DNA of 64,000 bases, from positions 13,582,501-13,646,500 of the forward strand of contig NC_088311.1 in the NCBI RefSeq assembly GCF_910592395.1, read 5' to 3'. Shown here piece after piece: positions 46,391-56,772 of this stretch. A program made the translations under genes and the position numbers. The notes below the pieces were generated by a model. That model made no database searches. It was given only the letters and a program-made list of their open reading frames with translations, and was not told the origin of the DNA. Source of the DNA: Lineus longissimus (taxonomy: Eukaryota; Nemertea; Pilidiophora; Heteronemertea; Lineidae). Position 1 is the first letter of the stretch. Each line of letters begins with the position of its first letter.

Positions 46391-48420
46391 ATATGCCTTC
46401 TGTTACCCAAGTATTCAGTCAGAATATTTCTGATTTTGATTCCATCCCCATAACGATTCTCATTTTGAAGTTCTGGCATGGGCACTCTCAACTCTTCAAT
46501 TCTTTCTCTTACTTCATCATGCCAGTAGGTCGGGAAATCCTCTCCCTGATCTTCACAGAGGTTATGAACAGTGCAGCAAGCCAGAACTATGTTTGGCACT
46601 TCCACGATAGTGAAAATCATTATGTTTAAAGAGTCGCCTCCAGCGGTCTTTCAACAATTAAAAAGTGTTCTCAACAACCATTCTACTTTGGCTCTGTATG
46701 TAGTTGAAACACCTCTGAGCCTGAGTCCTTGCTGCACTTACTGGAAAGGGTTTCATGATCCATGTAAGGAGAGGATAAGCAGGATCTCCAAGTATTACTG
46801 GAGAGAGTTCAGTCCCATTCAAATTTTTTATGACCCCTGGGAAAAGCCTATCAGATTGACCAATTTCATATACAGTAGAACCTCCCTTAGCGGACACCTC
46901 TGCCAGGCGAACACCTCTACATTACGGACATGTCCCGCCAGTCCCGCTTTTTTCTAAGTCATTTTCAACAACAAAAACCTCTGTACGGCGGACACCTCTC
47001 TACTCCGAATTGCGGACAGGGCGATGGCCAATTTTTGGTCCAATTCCCTCCCAATTACGGACAATAGGCAAAAACAGTGGTTTCCCACGTGCGCTTGGAG
47101 AGTCAAGTAAGCCCGACAGGTGTGATATTTGCGTAATTAATCAACGTAATTACCCCTTGGCATTGTGTTTTTGTATCCTAATTAAGCCGCGGCATTTGTT
47201 TACTCATCTTTTCAACTATTCACATAGGCCTAATCACATAGGCCTATTGTGTCAAAGGACACTCATAAATCCACGCGGTTTTGTCAGTGTTGCGGCGAAT
47301 ATGCGTTAGTAGAGAAATTTGAAAAAATTAATCATTAATCAAGGTGGCTGATGGACAGAAATTATGGTGTTTTTTCACACATTATGACATGTCAAGGAGA
47401 TTTTGCAATAAGAGGGGCACCTTTTACTAGAAAGATTATTTACTTTCTGAGTTCCAAAGTAGCTCACGTTATTCAACGCAACATCACAAGCAAATACCGA
47501 TCAGCCAACAGGTTTAAAGTTTCTACGTTAGATGTCGACACAGAGAAAACCAAGACCTGCAAGGCGGGAACTTCAAATCCACCTATCGGACGATTTGGCA
47601 TAACCTCTCTATTGCGGACACCTCTCTATTGCGGACACCTGGGCCCAGTCCCATGGGTGTCCGCAATAGAGAGGTTGTACTGTGTATGTGAATTTCCAAG
47701 TACCCTAGCATCATGTACGCTTCCAGGCCAACCTACCACAATGTCACGAAATCGATAGCAGTCATCAGCAAAGGCTTGAACGTTATAACTATAATAGGAC
47801 TTCCTGTCCTGTTATAAAAGTCAGTTTTATATCTTTTTGGTGCAAGAATTGGTATATGAGTGCCGTCAATAGCAACGGCAGTGTTTGGGAACCCCCATCT
47901 TCTTTCGAAACCATCCATGATGGCCCTTGTATCATCTGCTGATGGCAGTCGTATCAACCGTGGTAACAGGACCTGATTTATAGCTCTGCATGTGGCTCTC
48001 ACAAAATTGCACAATGAGCCCTGTAAAATTCCAAAGAAATGGCCAATTGTCCTCAGTTCGCATTGGGTAGCCAGTGTCCAAATTACAGCCCCAACCTTCC
48101 GATCAAGCGGGATACACCTCCTCATATTAGTATCTCGAGGTGAGGTTGCAAGGTGAGGCAGAGGTAGTTATTATTGATATATACTTTAGAATGCCTTCAT
48201 TGTGGCATATGTACACTTAAGAGGCATACAAGTAGCTAGTAGAATCTCATTTTGGAAAATCATAATCATATATTTTAATCAGAGTGTCTTATATGTACAT
48301 TTACATGTTTGTTTGCCTACCTAAAGTTTTCCAATCATTGCTTGGGAGTAAATGTTTCAGTTACAATGTATGTCCACCAGTGTTGACTTCGTGGATGCAT
48401 CTTAGAGTCCTAAAAAAATA
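46390..48420 (-). pseudogene. Harbinger 2 DDE transposase, interrupted
   Basis: Minus strand. N-terminal exon near 48420-48340: SKMHPRSQHWWTYIVTETFT with a stop replacing Trp. Then 48125-47740: RRCIPLDRKVGAVIWTLATQ, RTIGHFFGILQGSLCNFVRA, AIDGTHIPILAPKRYKTDFY (first catalytic D). A frameshift leads to AFADDCYRFRDIVVGWPGSV, HDARVLGNS (second D). The 814 bp element 46871-47684 interrupts here. The frame resumes with YEIGQSDRLFPGVIKN, VILGDPAYPLLTWIMKPFP, QSRMVVENTF (catalytic E), then VPNIVLACCTVHNLCEDQGE and MARQSGINATIENIMQHFFK. It is HARBI1-like (DDE_Tnp_4). The catalytic triad is recognisable but the gene is dead. Confidence 0.8.
46871..47684. mobile_element. 814 bp TA-flanked element, TIR YACAGTASAACCTC
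   Basis: The left end TACAGTAGAACCTCCCTTAG and, inverted, the right end CACAGTACAACCTCTCTATT are flanked by TA on both sides (46869-46870, 47685-47686). Multiple 'CTATTGCGGACACCTCT' units occur near both ends; at the right they form a hairpin around CCTGGGCCCAGTCCCATGGG. TIR and TA site are reminiscent of Tc1/mariner-pogo elements. No transposase is seen; internal frames (47010-47309, 47351-47758) have no recognised motif. It splits the Harbinger 2 transposase. Confidence 0.78.
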
Positions 48421-48602
48421 AAATTAATAAAATGTACTATTCTGGTTGAGAAACATGTACAATACAAACTGCTGATAGAAAAATATACCAAGTATTGGTA
48501 TTTTGTAGTTTTATGCCACAGCATACATACCGTTGTTATGTACAAATGCTGTAATGTATGTATACTTATATTAAGCTGTCATTACTGCTGAAATATTCAC
48601 TA
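48421..48602. other. No recognisable feature
   Basis: Short AT-rich spacer between Harbinger 2 and the next MITE. No right TIR for Harbinger 2 was found. Confidence 0.4.
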
Positions 48603-49013
48603 TAGACCTCTCGCAAAAATAGGCCATTTTGAATTCCAGGGTATAGTGTAATGGTCTTATGCATTGGGATTATCCAGAACTAAAAAAATACACATGCCAC
48701 ACTTCTCAAACTTGGTATACATGTTTAGAATGTATATTTGATGTTAATTATGAAAGAAATATGCGTGTTATCGAGAGTAATTTGGAGATATTTGAAGAAG
48801 AGATATTTTCTGTACCCAAACAATAGAAGGGATTGAAACTTTCTTAATCGTTCTATTGTTTATCTCAAATATCTAAACAGGTATACCAAATTTGAGAAGT
48901 GTGGCATGCATATTTTTTTAGTTCTGGATAATCGCAATGAATAAGACCAGGTATTACACATTATACCCTGGGCTACAAAAATACCTATTTTCGCCAGGTG
49001 TCTCTACACATGT
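48603..49013. mobile_element. ~410 bp foldback MITE
   Basis: The left arm runs TAGACCTCTCGCAAAAATAG...CAGGGTATAGTG...TTATCCAGAACTAAAAAAAT...GCCACACTTCTCAAACTTGG. It reappears inverted from 49013 down to about 48870 with roughly 80-90% agreement by eye. There is no coding capacity. Confidence 0.7.
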
Positions 49014-49061
49014 ATCTAGTTTTAGAACAAATAAAGGTGTATTTTGATAAAATTGTTATCC

Positions 49062-49683
49062 TTTTTAGCTCACCTCACCAAAGTTCGGTCCAATGTGATT
49101 CACAACTTGACCACCAGGGGGCAAAATCCAAAAACCTTAAAAATGTGATTATTCCGATTGCCCGATTGCCACCAATTTGGTATCATGGGTACATCTAACC
49201 ACCATACAGTATATGGCACACAGGTTTTAATTTGACCTACTTTTCAAGATCACAGAGGTCAAATGGCGTAAATTGGTCGTCAGGCCATAACTATGGCATG
49301 TTTTTTAACCGCAATGACTATTAAGTAAATTAAGTACACATGTACCCCTTGGTCAGGTGATCTCCAGTACTGAAGTTTGGTGCGATCTGATTTGCCGTTT
49401 GGCCTCCAGGAGGGGGCCAAATCCAAAATTCTTCAAAATGCTGTTATTCAATTATATCATAGGTACATCTAAGTCTAACAACCACTCAATGTGTCACCCA
49501 GGTCTTTTTTGATTTGACCTACTTTTCAAGGTCACAGTGGTCAAATGTACTGTAAATTGGCCATTTTGGGGAAATTGTAATTGCTTGGACCTACATGAAA
49601 CCTAACACTACGTGACACAATACCATGCTCTTCATCCATCTTTCCTCCACATGAGGTGAGTACAATGGCCCTGGCCATTTCAT
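49062..49683 (+). mobile_element. R300-C, internally deleted copy
   Basis: It starts TTTTTAGCTCACCTC like R300-A, jumps directly to the second module (ACCAAAGTTCGGTCCAATGT), carries CCACCAGGGGGC at 49111-49122, and ends with the same GGCCATTTCAT. It is moderately diverged from A and B. Confidence 0.75.
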
Positions 49684-49739
49684 ATAGCTTTGCTGGCAAT
49701 TTTTAATTGCCAGCAAAGCAAGACATAATGCAAGACATA

Positions 49740-50387
49740 AGTTGGAGTTCCACTACAGAAATGTACGGTGTCTGTCCGGCTCTATTCGTGTTCCATTACA
49801 GGAACAACGAGTCTAATAAACACGGACATAAATAACACCGGATCTATTAAATACAGAGAGCATCGCCGTATCAGCACCGCACCTATTAAGCTCGGTGTTA
49901 ATAGACCCGGTGTTCCTGTAATGGAACGAGAATAGAGCCGGATATAACTGTAGTTTTGTGTACGGCGGTAGGTGGCTCTACTATCGATTGCGCGGTCGAA
50001 GTGGAATTCTACACTGCCACACGCTGCGTCACGGAAAATAAAAAACTGCGCATGCTCAGATGTATCGGAAGTAGCCTATCGCGGTTTTTACACAATTCAG
50101 CTCAGTTTTCTTGAGAATGCAAACTTGAAGAGACTCCTTCATTTTCTTAAGATTTCTTAAGATTTCTGATCAGCTGTAGTAATGGCCGCCGAGTAAACAA
50201 CAATTCTTTACCTCCACGAAAATCAAACATTGGAGAGCGACTCACGTGCTGCCATCTGTCGCCGTATCAACTAACCCTGAGATCCTGTAATTGAAACGCG
50301 GAACAAAATATGTCCGGGTCTATTCATACACGGACAGACAACGTATCTATTAGACACGGGTTTAAAAGCAGTAGTGGAACTCCGACT
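49740..50387. mobile_element. 648 bp MITE, TIR AGTYGGAGTTCCACTAC, ATA target site
   Basis: The left end AGTTGGAGTTCCACTAC and the inverted right end AGTCGGAGTTCCACTAC are flanked by ATA on both sides (49737-49739, 50388-50390). Inner GGTCTATTCNTGTTCC- and 'GTGTTCCTGTAATGGAAC'-like inverted blocks repeat. There is no coding frame of note. The 3 bp target site and short TIR suggest PIF/Harbinger-type mobilisation. Only 151 bp separate it from the ELP3 exon acceptor. Confidence 0.75.
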
Positions 50388-50538
50388 ATAATGCGTTGAC
50401 TTCTGACAGCTGTTGACTTAGTGCCAGTTAACCTGAGTGAAGCAGGTGCTATTTGTTACCCTAGACAATAATGCCAGCTGCCTTCGTGGAGACCTCAAAT
50501 AGTAACTGTTCATCAAAGTTTTGCCTATCATTTTCCAG

Positions 50539-50665
50539 GGGTCACACTGTACGTGCTGTGAGTGAATCCTTCCTCATGTCGAAGGATGCAGGGTTTAAGG
50601 TGGTCTCTCACATGATGCCTGATCTTCCCAATGTTGATTTGGAGAGAGATATTGAACAGTTTGTT
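50539..50665 (+). CDS. ELP3: ELP3 internal exon (radical SAM core, next exon)
   Basis: It completes the arginine codon left open at 8221, then reads [42 protein letters not shown]. This is the ELP3 segment directly following ..ARDTNR, in the radical SAM barrel with the hallmark HMMPDLPN. The acceptor is TTTTCCAG (ends 50538) and the donor GTAAGT (from 50666), leaving at a codon boundary. The exon is 127 bp. The expected next sequence (..FFENP..., LYPTLVIRGTGLYE) was not seen before 64000. An ATG at 50471 upstream is intronic and not a start. Confidence 0.93.
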
Positions 50666-52324
50666 GTAAGTACCAGCAGTTAGAGATATCGTGCAGGAGT
50701 TATTGTTAGTATTAATCAAATAGTGTCTTTAGAATATTCCTGAAGAGAAATTTCAAAAAATCTTTCTGAAATCGAATTCAGCCCATTCACTGCAGGTTAC
50801 ATGCATGGCACTATATGTACATGATCCTATAACTTGCATAGCACGTCATGCCCATTTAAAGTACAAATTTCCAGCACATGGCCACACCCTCCCTAAACAT
50901 GTGAGCACTGCAATACCTCCGTTCTGGACGAGTCTCGCAGAAATGCAAGATCTACGATCTTTTAACTACATCGGTTTTCCAGTCATTTCTTATGCCGATA
51001 CGCATGTTTTAACTGCTCGAAGGGGATTCTCGACATCCTGGGGAATACCCTTACTACTCATGCCAACTTCATAGCGATTCTTGCAAAGCCGATACTTTGC
51101 TTTCAAAATCTTTCGATGGTGGCGAAAAAACTTGAAGAATATCCAGTCCAGAGCAGAGGTTTTGGAAAAAAATATTCAGTGCTGAAAGGCTTAACACACT
51201 CGGGGATAATTAGGTTCATCCTAATAGTATAGATAGTGATACTTTTGAATAGTCTTAACCTTTCCGATAAAAGTAAGCTGCACAGTTCATCACTGGTAGG
51301 TATTGGCTGACAGCACATGACGGAGGCTGTTGCAGCAGTAGGGTTAAGATTACATAAACTGAAAAATATAGTCATGAGCTGTTTGTCATTTTTTTAACCA
51401 ATATCTTTTGGCCTTCTGGTGTTAGCATTGTTTGCCATATGCTTACATTTTCACCTTGATTAGGCTAGCACTAGCATTGAGGCCCTCAATGACTACTTAC
51501 ATGGGGTTGTCAGTTGCAAAAATACAGTCTAGTTCCTATCAATATCAACACATATGACTTGTGATAACTCCTAAAATACCAGACCGATTTCAATTAAGCA
51601 GATTCGTCACTAATCTTGCTGTCTATATAAGCATTATGATTATAATGAAATGCAGCATTGACTTTATTATGTAATCAGCCATTTAAAGTTCCACAAAAAA
51701 AATCATTTCAGGAAATTTACCACCCAAAAAATCGCTGGTGTTGTAGTGTGGCAAGGAGTAAAATTTTCTGGGGTGTTTTTAATGAGACATCTTATCTGGG
51801 TTCCGAGCTATCATGCATTTTCTGCACAAAAAGAGGATTTAAGGATTTCACAAATTCAGACATTAATTTTTCAATGATCTTTATGCATTGTTGGAATTCA
51901 AAATCATGTATTACACATTACGTCCCTAGAGCCCCGATTTGGATGTTATTTTTATCTTCCCTAAAGATCATCAATTATTCCCGACCGAGCGTGAGCCTAA
52001 TTCCTCAACCCCAAACAATAGCAAGGAGGCTGTTCCATAGCTGCCATCCCTATTGCTATTCCAACAGAGGGCAGCAGGGTTTTACACCTCCTTTGGGTTG
52101 AGGATAGGGCTCACGGGTGCTTTTTGTGATAATTACATAACCAGATGTGTATAAACAAGCCTAATTCTAAACAGTGCAGTCTGTGTCGCCTCTGGTGAGA
52201 TTAATGACCATTATATGTACTATGATTACTATATATATATCATTGTTTAGTGTTGCTAGGGCTACTCTGACTGGAAGCATGGTTGATTTTTGAAAATAGT
52301 GACTTTGTGTTTGATGAACACAAA
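50666..52324 (+). other. ELP3: Start of the next ELP3 intron; one small foldback
   Basis: No downstream ELP3 exon is recognised, so this intron continues beyond the window (over 13.3 kb). At 51990-52114 GAGCCTAATTCCTCAACCCC pairs with GGGTTGAGGATAGGGCTC, a ~125 bp hairpin element. The frame at 51658-52101 is not supported by any motif. Confidence 0.5.
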
Positions 52325-52635
52325 GGCCCATATTCATAAAGGATGTTTACCCACTGAACAGCTTAGACACGTCTGTCTTCTAATCAGCAGTTAATACAGG
52401 CTTGTCGATGACTGCATAAACACCCCTGATTATTGCATTTCATAAAGGGCAATGATCAGCGGATTATATGTCTGTGTCGAACTCAATGATTAGGCCCTGT
52501 TTTTGTCAATCTGGCAAACGAAGAATCACGTAATCTGAATACATAACAGGTCGAACTATAAAGATTAGAATGGCCAGTGTGAGTTGGAGTGTCACATGTG
52601 CGCAAAGATTTTCCACGCAGCCACTGCCTCCCAAA

Positions 52636-53969
52636 ATGTCTAAGAAACGGGCTGATAATTTCACGCCTGAGAAACATATGGGTCTCGCAGAATGCGTAAA
52701 AAAACGGAATAACGTGGTTGACGACGAACGCAGCAAATCAAAAGAAGCAGGCCGCTTGGGACGCTTTCGCTAAGGAGAAGGTGGCTCTTTTCCCTGAAAG
52801 GGTGAAAACACCGTCGAAGGATTTGAAGAATTTGTGGCGACGTATGAAGACTAAATCCAAGGCTACAGCTCGTGCGGTCAGTGTTGATATTATTCAAACA
52901 GGAGGAGGTGAAGCCGTCAAAGGTGATCTTACCCATGAAACGCGGGCTATTCTGAACATAATTGTGGGCGAGTTGAAGCAGATCCACAACGAATGGGATG
53001 ATGACAGAATTCCTTCAGATCAGGGGAATGATGAAAAACCAGCCCAATGCTGATCATTCGGTGTCATCCGCCATATCCGAAGATGATTTGACTGAAACGT
53101 TTACCAAATATCCTTATTCGCCATCAGGGTGTTCATCGAGTGTTAGGCCTACTGGGAGAAGCACTGAAACTCGCGACGCTAGGTAAGTCATTATCCTTTC
53201 ATGCATGTACGTGTATTATCATTGGTCCTCCACTAAGCCATGTTTCCACCTGATATGATATGAGATGAAGAACCTCTAATCATCATGATGACTGTGTCTG
53301 TGTTCACAGTCAAGGATGAAATTCAGGAACAGTGGTCATTACTTTGCCGATGAATGTATACGTAACAAAGCAACTATGATTATAACCTTGCCACAAGTCA
53401 ACGAACATGAAAAAGGCCTCTAGAGAATGAAAAGGAAGATGGGTTGAAGAAGTTTTCATTTATTGAACATCTGTTCCGTTGCTTACCATTTATCTGCTCT
53501 TATTTTCAGGAAGGCACTGGTCTGGTCATTACCTGTCCACACAAAGGAAACTAAGAGGTGAACTTGCTAGAAAGATGGGAAAAGGCAATTGTACATCAAA
53601 GAGCGACAAAGGTGAGACGTATGTACAAAGGAGTGCCTACATTTTCTTCCAATATGGTAATGTGTTTCGCAAGATGACATTGTGAGTACATAAGATTCGA
53701 AACCTTCATCTGTCGCATCTGTTGACGCTCTGCGCACATCCCCGGTGCTACTGAAGGCCGATGCTACACTTGGCTACCTGAAAGAGGAACACGAGGCTAG
53801 AATGAAATTGATTCAATACGAAAGGGTAGTTGCTGTGGTACAGAAGGAAGTTGTTGTTGAACAAAAGAAAGCCGCTATAATGGAGCAGGTCACCGCGAAA
53901 TCAAAGAAGGTCTCATATGAAGCCAAGGCTGAATTTTACTTAGAAAAGGAGCTTCGTATTGATCTGTAA
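52636..53969 (+). pseudogene. Harbinger 3 ORF1, Myb/SANT-like protein
   Basis: It starts MSKKRADNFTPEKHMGLAEC, VKKRNNVV, then one base shifts near 52720 to TNAANQKKQAAWDAFAKEKV, TPSKDLKNLWRRMKTKSKAT, a Myb/SANT-like DNA-binding fold. The acidic middle (EDDLTETFTKYPYSPSGCSS) ends at donor GTAAGT near 53184. Further coding near 53690-53969 (HEARMKLIQYERVVAVVQKE...AEFYLEKELRIDL) is the C-terminal coiled coil. The middle part at 53508-53690 is frame-broken. The start was chosen at 52636 because it immediately precedes the domain. Confidence 0.7.
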
Positions 53970-54015
53970 TCAGTGTGAATCAGTTTGAATAAATAAGTAT
54001 GAAAACCTACTGGTA

Positions 54016-55227
54016 GTGTTCTCTTATGAATCTGTCTCTGAAGGGGTTGCCGCGCATATTTGCCTCAACTTGATGATCCTTCAATCTGACGGTACAATAC
54101 TCGACGGAGGTCATCGTCTTGTGGCGGAAGGGCATCATTTCGTTAAATGGCAAGGTTTTGAAGACAGACAGTTAATAGCCATGCTTTCCTGCAACTAAAT
54201 AAAACATGAATGACAAACTTGCTCCCCAGAAATGCAGATACAGGTGCTGCCATCTGGAAAGTGGCAATTTGGATGTGATACTTACCTGACATCAAAGGCT
54301 ATTGCATTTGCCAACATAGTGGAATCGTTTCTTCCATATGCCATACGGCCTTTCTATCAGACTTCTTGTCCTTCTTTGCACTCTGTTATATCCCCTTCCG
54401 CAGGTGTTCTTGGATTACGAATTGGTGTCAGCATGAAGGATCAACAAGTATGGGCTGGATCCTTCAGTAGGATTCCACAATTTTCCACATTATCAAATTG
54501 CCTGAACAGACGATACTCTTCAAAAACTCTTGAATCTTGAGCTGATCCATACTATCGTGTAACCACATGTGTGAACATCATCTGGTGATTGCAAACAAAC
54601 TGGCAATTTAAGCTGTATTATCGCTTCCTATTGATGACTCGTGTAACAGCCTCACCTCCAGGGCTCACGCTTGCTACGTGGGTTCCATCGATTGCACCAA
54701 TCACCCCAGGTAACTCGGCAATTTGGTGAAATCCTTGCATTACCACCCGTCTCTCCTTCGCTTCTGCTGGAAACCGAATGGAAACTTCCTTCCTTGCACA
54801 GATTACTTTAGAAACCCGACGCACCACACGACTACATGTAGCCTGTGATTGTGAAACACCACTGGAATCCCCAAATTCGATTTTGAAGGATACCAAACGA
54901 GTAAAACCGTAGTGCAACATCAAGTTGCCCTAAAGGAAGAAGGGTTCGATTCCTTCTTGTCGGATGCTCTATCTGGGGTCCAATGAGGTCGAGATTATAC
55001 CGGAATGACTCCTTCGGTATTCGATACTGCCTAATGAAGGCCCGATTCGTATAGTCCTCTAATGGGTTGCTACGGTCCTTGAAAACACGTAAATCCGCAC
55101 GTACTACGTCCTCCTCAGCCTCTTCGGCCTCCTCGGTAGCAAATTCTATCACAACTAGGGCATCCATTCCACTGTCAACGCTTTCCAGGAGAGAAATGAT
55201 CAACTCATCACCAGTTAAACAAGCCAC
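54016..55227 (-). pseudogene. Harbinger 3 DDE transposase
   Basis: The minus-strand start MACLTGDELIISLLESVDSG is followed by an acidic stretch, then RSNPLEDYTNRAFIRQYRIP and LDVALRFYSFG. A frameshift near 54900 leads to FGDSSGVSQSQATCSRVVRR, ELPGVIGAIDGTHVASVSPG (first catalytic D) and, past stops, a WPGSAQDSRVFEEYRLF-like stretch (second D region) and LLKDPAHTC, LTPIRNPRTPAEG. The catalytic Glu block (VE..FG) is not recognisable, and a late NDALPPQDDD resembles the usual acidic C-terminus. The gene is dead, with several frameshifts. Confidence 0.75.
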
Positions 55228-55421
55228 TTTGGGCGTTTAACTTTTCTTTTGTCATCGTTAAACAGGCGATCATGTTTAGCAACTGATTAATCATGGGGCG
55301 GGCTAATCACCCTTTATGAAATGTTGTCTGATTTGTGTGCCTGATTATCATCTGTTTAGTCACTGTTTAAACAAAACAGCTGTGTTTAACTGAAAATCAT
55401 CCTTAATGAATATGGGCCAAA

Positions 55422-55779
55422 TTTTATAAAGATTGGAAAAGTTATTTTGTTCTTAGGAAGCTTTATATTTGGGCCAATTTTGTAAGAACTTTGACAAACT
55501 GATTATTAGGTCTGTGTCTACATGCATATATGAGCAGTTTTTGAAATGAAATGTCTCATCTTACAAAAAGAGGATTTGTAAGCACCCTCTTTGCATATCT
55601 ACAAAATACATGTAAAGTGTAAAAGAAGCCTCATTCTGTGTCACTTTAGGTAGAGATTAATTGCCAGTATATATTATATACTTAATATGCAGTAACTCCT
55701 TAGTTTAATGGCCTTGGCTAGTTTTGTGTTCAGCCTGATAATGACATTCATTTGAGGCCCTGGATAGGGGGGCTGAGTA
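55422..55779. other. No recognisable feature
   Basis: AT-rich spacer. Confidence 0.4.
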
Positions 55780-56400
55780 GGCCTATTGACTTGAGTTGTA
55801 TGCCCCGGACCATTGATTGTGTCTAAAATGCTGTAGACTTCCCACTCTTTTGGCTTCTTCTTGAATTGGGCTTCCAAGTTCGACAGGTGTCTGACGGCGT
55901 AATCCTAGTTGTCTGGCAGATTCTCTCTTGACTTGACCCACGGCAGACTAATCTGATAGGTTCCATCATCTAATCTGGTGACGCACTTCAGCATGGATTC
56001 TGTGGCTAGCTGGTCTTGATCTTCAGCAAGGCATTTACATCTTCTAGGCTCAAGACCGGAACACTTGACACCAAGGAAATCCTCAAGTTCGCTTACGGTT
56101 GTTACCAGATGGAAGTTGATGACAGTGTTGGCTACAGTCTCGTTTGGAGTTCGGCCTCCTTGGACGTACCATCCTATTAAAAATCTGGCTGCAATCGGGT
56201 CGTTGACATTATCGCTTGAGACGCATTCTTCTGCGGCAAGTAATTCAGAGTTCTCTACACCAAAAAGGATGTCTATCGTTTCATCAGGAGCTTCGGCGAT
56301 TGAGACATTCTGAAGATGAAGATATTTCTGGATCTCCTGGTTGGTGATGACTGGTATACTACCGCATGGCATTTCCATCTCAGTTAGGCATACTTCACGG
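55780..56400 (-). pseudogene. BEL/Pao Pol relic: protease-RT junction region
   Basis: The minus-strand frame has ETIDILFGVENSELLAAEEC, DPIAARFLIGWYVQGG, then LEDFLGVKCSGLEPR and CVTRLDDGTYQISLPWV, LPDN, followed after a frameshift by EAQFKKKPKEWEVYS. This is the BEL/Pao order 'idlLiG.d', 't.LGWvl.G', 'fw..E..G', 'dgrYev.LPwk'. It stops just before the RT palm, so the catalytic RT is missing here. It could be a different copy from the 32996-34560 relic, which starts at about this point of the protein. Confidence 0.7.
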
Positions 56401-56441
56401 GTGAACGTCCCATCTAGGCTTTCAAGGCTGCAGTCTATGAC

Positions 56442-56645
56442 TCAGAGATTGCGACGGATGGTGTCTCCCCCTACTCTGGTAAAACGATAATCTTGCATGT
56501 GACAATCTGTTGACTTGGCGACGATACCTTTACGGACAGGTGACATTTGACCCCCACTGTCGAGTAGAATACGGACCAATGTCTTCTTCGATCCATGGTG
56601 TAGATAACCCGTGACGGTCAGTAGGATGCTTGACATCGTTGTCAT
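56442..56645 (-). pseudogene. BEL/Pao aspartic protease relic
   Basis: LLTVTGYLHHGSKKTLVRIL followed by LDSGGQMSPVRKGIV carries the retropepsin D-S-G active-site triplet in a context typical of BEL/Pao protease. It lies in order between the gag zinc-knuckle region and the RT lead-in. The frame ends with stops on both sides. Confidence 0.65.
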
Positions 56646-56772
56646 TGCATGATTATCAGCAGTGGCGTTTGAGCAGGTGTTACCGTTGGTCTTCGGCGTG
56701 AATTAAGTGGCAGCTGGATTCAGGTCTTCCTGTTTCATTTCGAAGTGGAGGTATCCTTCGGTTCTGTATACT

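Larger units (their letters stand above)
8222..50538 (+). other. ELP3: Single 42.3 kb ELP3 intron
   Basis: Donor AG|GTTAGT and acceptor TTTTCCAG|G join the 8060-8221 and 50539-50665 exons exactly within the codon AG/G (Arg). The product is DTNR-GHTV, contiguous in ELP3 with no missing residues. Everything between is therefore one intron, filled with transposable elements on both strands. The size assumes the two exons belong to one gene copy and that the assembly is correct. Confidence 0.85.
52325..55418. mobile_element. Harbinger 3, 3094 bp, TIR GGCCCATATTCATNAAGGAT, target AAA
   Basis: The left GGCCCATATTCATAAAGGAT and inverted right GGCCCATATTCATTAAGGAT ends are flanked by AAA on both sides (52322-52324, 55419-55421). 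The 3 bp target duplication is typical of PIF/Harbinger. Inside are a Myb/SANT ORF1 (+) and a DDE transposase (-), convergent. It is structurally complete but both genes carry frameshifts or stops. Confidence 0.88.

Noticed and set aside
50471-50538. ATG at 50471 as an ELP3 start
   Set aside because: The preceding residues are intronic; the acceptor TTTTCCAG at 50538 and the in-phase join to 8221 show that the exon begins at 50539.
51658-52101. 147-residue + strand frame in the ELP3 downstream intron
   Set aside because: No recognisable motif, no splice context, low-complexity composition; part of it overlaps a hairpin repeat.
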